The position numbers and the translations under genes are program-made. From the NCBI GenBank assembly GCA_963770995.1, contig CAVYRS010000001.1, forward strand, positions 124,001 to 188,000: DNA of 64,000 nucleotides. Direction: 5' to 3'. The DNA comes from CAVSWN01 sp963770995. GTDB taxonomy: Bacteria; Acidobacteriota; Vicinamibacteria; Vicinamibacterales; CAVVIG01. This document shows positions 19,429 to 28,345 of this stretch, piece after piece. Positions within the stretch are counted from its first letter, which is position 1. Each line of letters opens with the position of its first letter. The notes under the pieces were generated by a model, which was given only the letters and a program-made list of their open reading frames with translations, was not told the origin of the DNA and did no database searches.

Positions 19429-20412
19429 ATGCCGCAGAACGCCGCCCCACCCATCCTGCCGACCTTCGACGACGTCGAATCCGCAGCGCGGCAGATCACC
19501 GGTGTCGCGCACCGCACTCCGGTCGCGACATCGCGCACCATCAACGCCCGAACCGGCGCCGACGTGCATTTCAAGTGCGAGAACCTGCAGCGAGGCGGCG
19601 CCTTCAAGTTTCGCGGCGCCTACAACGCGCTGTCGCGGTTCGACGCCGCCGCCCGCGCGCGCGGCGTGGTCACGTTTTCGTCGGGCAACCACGCGCAGGC
19701 GATTGCCCTCGCGGGACAGGTGCTCGACATCCCGCGCGTCATCGTGATGCCGTCCGACGCGCCGGCCGTCAAGCGCCGCGCCACCGAGGGCTACGGCGGC
19801 GAAGTCGTGCTCTACGACCGCGACCGCGAGGATCGCGAGGCCATCGGACGCCGGCTCGCGGGAGAACGCGGGCTGACGCTGATCCCGCCGTACGATCACC
19901 CGCACATCATTGCCGGCCAGGGAACCGCTGCTCGCGAGCTCTTCGAAGAGACCGGCGCGCTCGATTACCTCTTCGTTCCGTGCGGCGGCGGCGGGTTGCT
20001 GTCGGGATCGGCGATTGCGGCGCGGGCGATGGCCCCGGACTGCAAGGTCATCGGCGTCGAGCCGGCCGCCGGCGATGACGCCGCGCGATCGTTTCGAACG
20101 AAAACCCTCCAGACAGTGCACAATCCGAAAACGGTGGCCGACGGCGCGCGGACGCCGTCGCTCGGCGCCCTCACGTTTCCGCTCGTCCTCGACCACGTCT
20201 CCGACGTCGTCACCGTGGACGATGACGTGCTGCTGCGTGTGATGTTCTATCTGTGGGAGCGGCTCAAGCTCGTCGTCGAACCGACAGGCGCGCTGGGCGC
20301 CGCGGCGGCGCTCGAGGGCACGACGCCGATTCGCGGCGCGCGTGTCGGCGTGATCCTGAGCGGCGGGAACGTGGACCTGACGCAGATCGCATCATGGCTC
20401 GCCCTGCAGTGA
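19429..20412 (+). CDS. Threonine/serine dehydratase, PLP-dependent
   Basis: 327 aa, fold-type II PLP enzyme. The Schiff-base lysine lies in GGAFKFRGAYNAL (K near residue 60). The FSSGNHAQAIA motif and the glycine-rich phosphate-binding PCGGGGLLSGSA loop are both present. The C terminus ends at the catalytic domain with LSGGNVDL, and there is no ACT regulatory domain. It is therefore closer to catabolic threonine dehydratase or serine racemase than to biosynthetic IlvA. It deaminates threonine or serine to the 2-oxo acid plus ammonia. The downstream nucleotidase gene starts inside its last codons. The start is divergent from the TonB-type receptor, 27 bases away. Confidence 0.9.
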   Translation: MPQNAAPPILPTFDDVESAARQITGVAHRTPVATSRTINARTGADVHFKCENLQRGGAFKFRGAYNALSRFDAAARARGVVTFSSGNHAQAIALAGQVLDIPRVIVMPSDAPAVKRRATEGYGGEVVLYDRDREDREAIGRRLAGERGLTLIPPYDHPHIIAGQGTAARELFEETGALDYLFVPCGGGGLLSGSAIAARAMAPDCKVIGVEPAAGDDAARSFRTKTLQTVHNPKTVADGARTPSLGALTFPLVLDHVSDVVTVDDDVLLRVMFYLWERLKLVVEPTGALGAAAALEGTTPIRGARVGVILSGGNVDLTQIASWLALQ

Positions 20413-21908
20413 CACGGTTCGCCGCGTGGATCGTCGCCCTCGGGCTCCTGGTCGCCGGCCGCGCCGTGGCGCAGGAGCCGAGTCCGCCAACCCGCAGCGC
20501 GCAGGTCACGCTGCTCCACATCAACGACGTCTACGAAACGATGCCGATCGACGGCCGGGGCGGCCTCGCGCGCATCGCCACGCTGAAACGGCGCCTCGCC
20601 GCGTCGGGGCAGACGCCGCTGGTCACGCTCGGCGGTGATTTCCTTTCGTCGTCTGTCGCCTCGACCGTCTTCATGGGCAAGCAGATGATCGACGGCTTCA
20701 ACGCGATGGGTCTCGACATCGCGACGCTCGGCAATCATGAGTTCGACTTCGGCAAGGACGTCCTCCTGCAGCGGATGGCGGAATCGAAGTTCCAGTACGT
20801 CGTCACGAATGTGCTCGACGAGTCGACCGGCAAGCCCATCGGCAACGCCGCGCCCTTTTCGATTCGAACAGTGGATGGTTTGAAGGTCGGGTTCTTCGGG
20901 TTGTGTCTCAACAGCGAGGAAGTCAGCCCCGACAGACGGCGCGGACTCCGGTTCCTGCCGCCCCTCGACGCAGCCGGTACGGCAGTCGCATCTCTGCGAG
21001 CCGAGCGCGTCGACATCATCGTCGCCGTGACCCATTTGAGTTACGAGGAGGATCGACAGCTCGCGCTGCGCTATCCGGACATCGGCGTGATTCTCGGCGG
21101 CCACGAGCACTATCAAATCACCGCGGTCGTGGGCCGGACATTGATCAGCAAGGCGGGATCCGACGCGAGATCGGTGGCCCGGATTGATTTGCGCAAGAAC
21201 GCGACCGGCGTCGATCGCCACATCGCCTTGATTCCAATCGACGCCGAGATCCCCGACGACCCGCAGACCGCGCGTGTCGTGGCGGACTACGAGACCCGGT
21301 TGGGGACCGCGCTGGAAGCGGTCGTTGCGACGAGCCTGACGCCGCTCGACGGAGAATCCCGCCAGCTCCGCAGCAGCGAAACGAACCTCGGCAACCTGCT
21401 CGCGGACGCCATGCGCGCCCATGTCGGGGCCGACGTGGCGATCATCAACTCCGGGTCGATTCGCGGCGATCGGACGTTCGCCGCGGGGCAGCTGTCCCGT
21501 CGCGAGCTGCTGACGATGCAGCCGTTCGGCAACAAAGTGTGCAAGATCGAGGTGACCGGCCGGACGATCGTGGACGCGCTCAAGTCGGCCACCGAATCGT
21601 GGCCGGCCGCCGCCGGGCGCTTTCCGCAGGTGTCAGGGTTGACCTTTACGCTCGATCGCACTCGGCCGGCGGGCGATCGCGTGGGTGACGTACGCGTCGG
21701 CGGCACACCGATCGCGCTGGATCGCCGCTACTCGCTGGCGACCTCGGACTACCAGATCGGCGGTGGCGACGGGTACACGATGTTCGGCAATCAGCGCATG
21801 CTGGTCGGCTCCGAGGCCGCCGACTTGATCGTTACAGCCCTAGAAAACTATCTCGCGGCCGCCAAGCAAGTGTCGCCGAAGGTCGAGGGACGGATTCAGA
21901 TCCGTTGA
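20394..21908 (+). CDS. Secreted 5'-nucleotidase / UDP-sugar hydrolase family protein
   Basis: 504 aa. The ATG overlaps the end of the dehydratase gene by 19 bases, indicating translational coupling. A signal peptide (WIVALGLLVAGRAVAQ) precedes the two-domain nucleotidase. The metallophosphoesterase half has LLHINDVYE, TLGGDFLSS, LGNHEFDFG, VTHLSYEEDRQLA and LGGHEHYQI. The C-terminal substrate-binding half has the NSGSIRGDR motif and the late GGGDGYTMF block. Length matches the family (about 500-550 aa). It should release nucleosides and phosphate from nucleotides in the periplasm. It could feed the nucleoside hydrolase encoded at 52471-53562, but the two loci are far apart. Confidence 0.9.
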   Translation: MARPAVTRFAAWIVALGLLVAGRAVAQEPSPPTRSAQVTLLHINDVYETMPIDGRGGLARIATLKRRLAASGQTPLVTLGGDFLSSSVASTVFMGKQMIDGFNAMGLDIATLGNHEFDFGKDVLLQRMAESKFQYVVTNVLDESTGKPIGNAAPFSIRTVDGLKVGFFGLCLNSEEVSPDRRRGLRFLPPLDAAGTAVASLRAERVDIIVAVTHLSYEEDRQLALRYPDIGVILGGHEHYQITAVVGRTLISKAGSDARSVARIDLRKNATGVDRHIALIPIDAEIPDDPQTARVVADYETRLGTALEAVVATSLTPLDGESRQLRSSETNLGNLLADAMRAHVGADVAIINSGSIRGDRTFAAGQLSRRELLTMQPFGNKVCKIEVTGRTIVDALKSATESWPAAAGRFPQVSGLTFTLDRTRPAGDRVGDVRVGGTPIALDRRYSLATSDYQIGGGDGYTMFGNQRMLVGSEAADLIVTALENYLAAAKQVSPKVEGRIQIR

Positions 21909-22034
21909 TTGTGGCGCGGGGCTTCCGCCTTCGCTAAAGCTACGGCGGACCGCCGCCGGCGATTCGCGGAGCGAATCGCCCAAACAGTGCTGCTTTCGTC
22001 GGGTCGCTTCGCGACCCGACGCGGCGGAGGCTGG
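21909..22034. repeat. Dispersed repeat cluster between convergent genes
   Basis: The gap holds a CTTCCGCCTTCGCTAAAGC word followed by TACGGCGGACCGCCG (21926-21958), a copy of the element at 8241-8275. A second palindrome GATTCGCGGAGCGAATC follows at 21960-21976. Another, GGGTCGCTTCGCGACCC, lies at 22001-22017. The cluster then runs directly into the GCAGCCCTGAAGGGCTGC palindrome that encodes the end of msrQ. Confidence 0.75.
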
Positions 22035-22730
22035 TCAGCCCTGCGGTTCCGCAGCCCTGAAGGGCTGCGCCACTTTCCGATCACGCCGAGACGCGTTCAT
22101 GCGCGACCAGTAGACGCGGAACCCAAGCAGCACCAGCACGACCGCGCCGTAGGTCAGCGGTCGCCGCACGTCCGCTTTGACCAGCCACCAGTAGTGAAGG
22201 ACGCCGAGCACGCCGGTCGCGTAGACGAGGCGATGGAGCCGGTTCCAGCGCTTGCCGCCCAGCCACCGAATCGACGCCGCGGTCGATGTCAGCGCGAGCG
22301 GAAGCATCGTGAACCACGTCGTGAAGCCGACGGTGATGAAGGGCCGCTTGTAGATGTCCTCGCCGACCGATGCGACGAGGTTCCGCAGCGTCGAGAACGC
22401 GACGATCCCGTCGGGAAAATCGAGGCCGGCGAACCGATCCACGATCGCGTAGGTCAAAAAATGAAGACTGCCGTAGAAAAACGCGAACAACCCCACCATC
22501 CGCCGGAACCGGATCGCCGCGTTCCAGCCGGTGAGCCGGCGCAGCGGGGTCATCGCCAGCGTGATGCAGATGAACCGCAGCGTCCAGGTGCCGGTGTGCG
22601 TGGTGAGATCGGCGAGCGGGTTGGCGCTGAGATTCCCGGTGAGCGCCGCCCAGACCAGCCAGACGAAGGGTCCGAGCGAGGCTAAAAAGACCGCTGGCTT
22701 GAGTACGAAACGCAGGGTGCGGTCAGACAT
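22035..22730 (-). CDS. msrQ: MsrQ, haem-binding membrane subunit of methionine sulfoxide reductase
   Basis: 231 aa with six hydrophobic helices and conserved histidines in the helix blocks FFYGSLHFLTYAIVD, WNRLHRLVYATGVLGVLHYWW and neighbouring segments, which bind haem b. MsrQ passes quinol or flavin electrons to periplasmic MsrP for repair of oxidised methionines. It follows msrP on the same strand with a repeat-filled gap. The last ~13 residues (KVAQPFRAAEPQG) are encoded by a dispersed palindrome also found inside the gene at 44355-45503, so the natural C terminus has been extended by a repeat. Confidence in function is high; the tail is probably neutral. Confidence 0.9.
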   Translation of the reverse strand: MSDRTLRFVLKPAVFLASLGPFVWLVWAALTGNLSANPLADLTTHTGTWTLRFICITLAMTPLRRLTGWNAAIRFRRMVGLFAFFYGSLHFLTYAIVDRFAGLDFPDGIVAFSTLRNLVASVGEDIYKRPFITVGFTTWFTMLPLALTSTAASIRWLGGKRWNRLHRLVYATGVLGVLHYWWLVKADVRRPLTYGAVVLVLLGFRVYWSRMNASRRDRKVAQPFRAAEPQG

Positions 22731-22734
22731 TTCA

Positions 22735-22820
22735 GAGTTCAGATTTCAGACTTCAGATTGATTTCAGATTTCGGAATTCAAGCAATCAATCTGAACTCTG
22801 AAATCTGAATTCTGAAATGC
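22735..22820. repeat. TTCAGATTT-type intergenic palindrome between msrP and msrQ
   Basis: The left arm is built from TTCAGAGTTCAGATTTCAGA words. The right arm is the complementary AATCTGAACTCTGAAATCTG. The composition is AT-rich against a high-GC background. The element fills the whole gap between the two genes. Relatives occur at 29663-29813, 43250-43316 and 56978-57039. Confidence 0.85.
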
Positions 22821-22824
22821 GGCG

Positions 22825-23799
22825 TCAGTAGTTCTTGCGAAGGTCCATCCCCGAATACAGCGATGCGACCTGGTCGGCGTAGCCGTTGAACATCAGCGTC
22901 TTGCGACGGAAGAACTCGCCGATCCGCCGCTCGGTGGCCTGCGTCCAGCGCGGATGATCGACCGCGGGGTTCACGTTCGCGTAGAAGCCGTACTCGCTCG
23001 GCGCCTGTTCCTGCCAGGTGTTGACCGGCTGCTTTTCGACGAACCGGATCTTCACGATCGACTTGATGTGCTTGAAGCCGTACTTCCAGGGCACGGCCAG
23101 CCGCAGCGGAGCGCCGTTCTGGTTCGGGACGACTTCGCCGTACAGCCCAACGACGAGAATCGTCAGCGGGTGCATCGCCTCGTCCATGCGCAGCCCTTCG
23201 ACGTAGGGCCATCGGAGGACGGGCGATCGGGTGCCGGGCATCTGCTTGGCGTCGAAGAGCGTGGTGAACTCGACGTACTTCGCCTTCGACGTCGGCTCGC
23301 ACTTCTTGATGAAGTCGGCAAGCGGAAAGCCGACCCACGGAATGACCATCGACCACGCCTCGACGCAGCGGTGCCGGTAGATGCGATCTTCGAGCGTCTG
23401 GCCCTTCAGGATGTCTTCGAGCTGCCAGGCCGCTTTCTTGTTGCACTCACCGTCGACGGTCACCGTCCAGGGCTCGGGCTTGAGACTCCGCGCGTACTGG
23501 GCGGGCGCGTCTTTGTCCACGCCGAACTCGTAGTAGTTGTTGTAGGTCGTGATTTCTTCCCACGTGTTGGCTTTCTCGACCTTCGGGTCGAGGCTCGAGG
23601 GGCTTGGCTTCACGTTTTGCAGCTTGCGCCCGTGCGGCGCGGGCTGCGCCGCGTCGAGGATCGCCTCGGCGCCGATGACGCCGGTGGCCGCCGCCGCGGC
23701 CGTGCCGGCCGCCGCCTGAATGAACTGCCGCCGGTTCACGTAGAGCTTCCGGTCGGTGATCTCCGAGCTCGGAATGTCCGCCGGAGGTTTGATCAGCAT
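22825..23799 (-). CDS. msrP: MsrP, molybdopterin catalytic subunit of methionine sulfoxide reductase
   Basis: 324 aa. The ATG at 23799 is supported by a TATAAT box just upstream and by a Tat signal (NRRQFIQAAAGTAAAAATG) beginning near residue 24. The sulfite-oxidase-like domain carries the Mo-pterin cysteine in YRHRCVEAWSMVIPW and the conserved LPLA-type segments LRLAVPWKYGFKHIKS. Length matches MsrP (about 320-335 aa). It reduces methionine sulfoxide in periplasmic proteins with electrons from MsrQ. The ATG lies only seven bases beyond the -10 box, so the transcript is probably leaderless. Confidence 0.93.
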   Translation of the reverse strand: MLIKPPADIPSSEITDRKLYVNRRQFIQAAAGTAAAAATGVIGAEAILDAAQPAPHGRKLQNVKPSPSSLDPKVEKANTWEEITTYNNYYEFGVDKDAPAQYARSLKPEPWTVTVDGECNKKAAWQLEDILKGQTLEDRIYRHRCVEAWSMVIPWVGFPLADFIKKCEPTSKAKYVEFTTLFDAKQMPGTRSPVLRWPYVEGLRMDEAMHPLTILVVGLYGEVVPNQNGAPLRLAVPWKYGFKHIKSIVKIRFVEKQPVNTWQEQAPSEYGFYANVNPAVDHPRWTQATERRIGEFFRRKTLMFNGYADQVASLYSGMDLRKNY

Positions 23800-23805
23800 A
23801 TGTTC

Positions 23806-23811
23806 ATTATA
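23806..23811 (-). promoter_or_regulatory. Consensus TATAAT -10 box, msrP
   Basis: A perfect TATAAT on the minus strand ends seven bases before the msrP ATG, which would place transcription start on or beside the start codon. No clear -35 hexamer is seen. Confidence 0.6.
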
Positions 23812-23960
23812 CGGGCGCGTCCGGCCGACGGATGGGCCGGTGACATCTGGTGCCAGGACGCCAAGAACGCCAGTCCGCACAGGTTGTTTTTCTCTGCGCG
23901 AGGTTACGCCGCTCCGCCCGGCTGCGCGATCGTGACGATGTGCTACGCTCGGTTTGCCGC

Positions 23961-24683
23961 ATGTCCGCGCCAACCTCGACCAGCTCGCCGACGGGCGAGA
24001 GCTACACGGACCTCATGTCGCTGGCCGTTCATGAGTTTCGGACGCCTTCCAGCGTCGTGGCCGGGTACCTGCGGCTCGTCCTGCGCGAGGGCGGCGACCC
24101 GCTCACGGATCAGCAGCGGAAGATGCTGACGGAAGCGGAAAAATCCTGCGCGCGGTTCATCGCGATCGTTGGAGAGTTGAGCGACATCTCGAAACTCGAC
24201 AGCGGATTCTTCACCTTGGCGCGCCAGCCGCTCGACGTGTTTGCACTCGTCGCCGATGTGGCCGAGCATGTGCATGAGGCGAGAGATCGCGAGGTACGAT
24301 TGGACGTGCGGGGAGCCGACACGGGCGGCTCGGTGACGGGGGATGCCGAACGGCTCCGCACCGCGTTCCACGCGATTTTCCGCGCGGTTCTCCGCGAAAA
24401 GGCCGGTCCGGTGACGGTGGTGGCCGAGCGGCGCTGTGTGGAGCGCGACGGCCAGCTGTCAGCGGTGGTCGTCGTCGCCGACGAACCGGATGTACAGACC
24501 GTGTACGACAGTTCGCCGGGAGCTCTTCGACGTCAAGCGAGGCGGCCTCGGCCTGGCGTTGCCCATCGCGCGGCGTGTCATCGAAGGTCACGGCGGCCAG
24601 ATCTGGGCACCGGCGCCCGGCGCGGGTGAAGACCGCGCCAGAGGATCGGCCGTCATCACAGTGCCGATCACGGAGTCGAAGCG

Positions 24684-24687
<4 letters not shown>
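23961..24687 (+). pseudogene. Sensor histidine kinase (soluble, HisKA/HATPase), single frameshift
   Basis: The HisKA block AVHEFRTPSSVVAGYL carries the phospho-accepting histidine near residue 25. A HATPase region follows. Near 24525 the frame shifts; the rest (LFDVKRGGLGLALPIARRVI, the G2 box, then EGHGGQIW) continues in another frame to 24687. Removing one base from the GGG run would restore about 240 aa. No transmembrane helix or sensor domain is visible, so this is a cytoplasmic kinase with a minimal N terminus. Its stop overlaps the start of the next response-regulator gene, so the two form a two-component pair. Confidence 0.78.
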
Positions 24688-26165
<1,478 letters not shown>

Positions 26166-26219
26166 GCCGTATCGCCCGCTGAGCTCCCGTCCGGCTTACT
26201 CTGAGAACTTTTCTTCCGA

Positions 26220-26239
26220 CACGTGCCATCCGGCACGTG
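26220..26239. promoter_or_regulatory. Perfect palindrome, candidate enhancer site
   Basis: CACGTGCC-ATCC-GGCACGTG is a perfect 8-bp inverted repeat. It is centred about 75 bases upstream of the -24 element, or about 100 bases upstream of the predicted transcription start. That is the usual place for NtrC-type activator binding. A second, weaker hairpin (26240-26264, CGCTGAA/TTCAGCG) follows and could end the upstream transcript. Confidence 0.5.
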
Positions 26240-26302
26240 CGCTGAAAGCCTCTTCCCTTCAGCGCGTTTAGAATTCCCTTTCGAACGACAGATTTTCCTC
26301 GC

Positions 26303-26318
26303 TGGCACCCGCCTTGCT
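26303..26318 (+). promoter_or_regulatory. Sigma-54 (-24/-12) promoter
   Basis: TGGCAC-CCGCC-TTGCT matches the sigma-54 consensus exactly, with GG and GC ten bases apart. Predicted transcription start is near 26328-26330, just before the GTG at 26338. The upstream TTG at 26314 lies inside the promoter and cannot be the start if this site is used. Confidence 0.75.
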
Positions 26319-26337
26319 CAACTGGGCCTGTGAGACC

Positions 26338-27852
26338 GTGACGACTCTACCGAACGAACTGGCGTCCGCGACAGACTCTTCCGACATCGGCGACGCCACC
26401 GTGATGGTCGTCGAAGACGATGCCGCGATGTGCGAGTTCCTGCGCACGTTTCTCAACGAGCGCGGCTACCAGGCGATTACCTTCACCAGGCCCGGGGACG
26501 CCGTAGAACGGTATCGGTCGGATCGGCCGGCGGCGGTGATTCTCGATATGGCCTTTCCGGGAGCGATGGACGGCCTCGACGCGCTGGCGGCATTCAAGAA
26601 GATCGATCGCGATATCCCGGTGATCGTCCTCTCGGGCCAGGGCAGCACCGCGACCGTCGTGCAGGCCATGAAGCTTGGCGCGGCGGACTTCGTGAGCAAG
26701 CCGTTCGAGCAGACGGAGCTCGACGCGCCGCTGGCGCACGCGCTCAAACACCGCCGGCTGCAACAGGACGTCGAAACGCTGAGGCATGAGCTCGAACTGC
26801 AGGTGCGCGAGACCCCGCTCGTCGGCCAGAGCGAGCGCATGGCCGAAGTGCAGGAGTTGATCGACCGGGTCGCCGATACCGACGTGACGGTGCTGATTCG
26901 CGGCGAAAGCGGCACCGGTAAAGAGCTGGTCGCGAGGGCGCTCGCGGCCTCGTCGCCCCGGCGCGACAAGCCCTTTGTCAAAGTCAATTGCGCGGCGCTG
27001 CCGACCGAACTGCTCGAGTCGGAACTGTTCGGGTTCGAGCGCGGGGCGTTCACCGGCGCGATCCAGCACAAGCCGGGAAAATTCGAATTCGCCAACTCCG
27101 GGACGCTGTTCCTCGACGAAATCGGCGATCTGCCGCTGGTCCTGCAATCCAAGCTGCTGCAGGTACTGCAGGACGGCGAGTTCGCGCGGCTGGGCGGCAA
27201 GCGCGACGTGCGCGTGGACGTGCGGGTCATCGCCGCCACGAACCGGGACCTCGATCGCGCCGTCGCCGAGTGGCAGTTTCGCGACGATCTCTACTTCCGC
27301 CTCAACGTCGTCTGCATCACGATGCCGCCGCTGCGGGAGCGGCGGGACGAAATTCCACTCCTCGTCGATCACTTTCTCAAGAAGTACTCGGTGCTGTACC
27401 GCAAGCGGTGCATCGAGCTGTCGCCGGAGACCCGGCGTCTGCTCGCGGAGTACGACTGGCCGGGGAACGTGCGTGAGCTCGAGAACCTGATCAAGCGGGC
27501 GGTGGTGCTGGGGAGCGACGCGGCGATCAGCAAAGAAATTGCGCGAGCGCAGACCGTCGCCAGCCGGCAGATGACACTCGTCGGTCAGCCGGCGCCGGCC
27601 GGCAAGCGGCACGCGCCGGCCGCCGCGCCTCCGCCGCCACCGGCGGCTGAACCTGCCCCTGAGCCCGACGAACCTGGCTCCTACTCGCTCAAAGACATTT
27701 CGCGCAGCGCGGCGCGCGGGGCCGAGCGCGAGCTGATTTTGAAAATGCTGCAACAGACCCGGTGGAACCGCAAGGAGACCGCGGCCATGCTCGGCATCAG
27801 CTACAAGGCCCTGCTCTACAAGATCAAAGAAAACGGTCTGGACAAAGCCTGA
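26338..27852 (+). CDS. NtrC-family sigma-54-dependent response regulator (second)
   Basis: About 504 aa from GTG 26338, chosen because the earlier TTG lies inside a sigma-54 promoter; ATG 26403 is a further alternative. The receiver has VVEDDAAMCEF and the phospho-aspartate in VILDMAFPGAMDG. AAA+ motifs are GESGTGKELVARA, GAFTGA, and LFLDEIGDLPL. A proline-rich linker (AAPPPPPAAEPAPEPDEP) leads to a Fis-type helix-turn-helix (NRKETAAMLGISYKALLYKI). The two activators are clearly paralogous. Because it is probably transcribed from a sigma-54 promoter, it may be under control of the first regulator or of itself. It is followed without gap by a GGDEF-like gene and a sugar-nucleotide dehydrogenase. 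Confidence 0.92.
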   Translation: MTTLPNELASATDSSDIGDATVMVVEDDAAMCEFLRTFLNERGYQAITFTRPGDAVERYRSDRPAAVILDMAFPGAMDGLDALAAFKKIDRDIPVIVLSGQGSTATVVQAMKLGAADFVSKPFEQTELDAPLAHALKHRRLQQDVETLRHELELQVRETPLVGQSERMAEVQELIDRVADTDVTVLIRGESGTGKELVARALAASSPRRDKPFVKVNCAALPTELLESELFGFERGAFTGAIQHKPGKFEFANSGTLFLDEIGDLPLVLQSKLLQVLQDGEFARLGGKRDVRVDVRVIAATNRDLDRAVAEWQFRDDLYFRLNVVCITMPPLRERRDEIPLLVDHFLKKYSVLYRKRCIELSPETRRLLAEYDWPGNVRELENLIKRAVVLGSDAAISKEIARAQTVASRQMTLVGQPAPAGKRHAPAAAPPPPPAAEPAPEPDEPGSYSLKDISRSAARGAERELILKMLQQTRWNRKETAAMLGISYKALLYKIKENGLDKA

Positions 27853-27853
27853 C

Positions 27854-28333
27854 ATGGCACCCAGCGAGTTCTACGAAGAAGGGTCGAAGCTGCTCACGCC
27901 GGGCGCGTTCGACTTCGTGCTCGACACCGAGCTGAAACGGGCCAGGCGGGCGCAGAGCTTCGTCACGCTCGTCATGGTCGAAGCGGCGCGCGAATGGGAC
28001 GGCGTGCTGGTGACGGCCGACGAAGGCACCGTCCACGAGGTGGCCGAGATCATCGGGCGCGAGGTGCGCGACACCGATCTCATCGGGCACACCGACCAGG
28101 GCGCGGTCGCGCTCGCGCTGCTCGACGCCGACTTCGAACATTCCGCCGGCGTCATCGACCGCGTCGTGTCGCACATCGAGCATTACGAGTTTCCAACGGC
28201 GCTGCGCATTGCGGTCGGCGCAGCCTGCTATCCGACGCACGCGTCCGACGCGGGCGCGCTGCGCCGCGAGGCGATGACGCGGCCGCTCGTCAACTGGCGG
28301 GGCGGCGACCGCCCGGACAGCGATCAGAACTGA
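27854..28333 (+). CDS. Small GGDEF-like protein lacking the GGDEF signature
   Basis: 159 aa. The pattern SFVTLVMVEA ... DTDLIGHTDQGAVALALLDA ... LRIAVGAACYPTHASDA resembles the diguanylate-cyclase fold: an initial beta strand, the R-x-x-D-x-x-G stretch, the central turn and the GxAxYP region. The catalytic GG(D/E)EF loop reads IGHTDQGA, so cyclase activity is not expected. No sensor domain is present. It begins one base after the upstream regulator's stop and precedes the sugar-nucleotide dehydrogenase. A nucleotide-binding or adaptor role in exopolysaccharide control is inference. Confidence 0.6.
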   Translation: MAPSEFYEEGSKLLTPGAFDFVLDTELKRARRAQSFVTLVMVEAAREWDGVLVTADEGTVHEVAEIIGREVRDTDLIGHTDQGAVALALLDADFEHSAGVIDRVVSHIEHYEFPTALRIAVGAACYPTHASDAGALRREAMTRPLVNWRGGDRPDSDQN

Positions 28334-28345
28334 CATGGGGACCAT

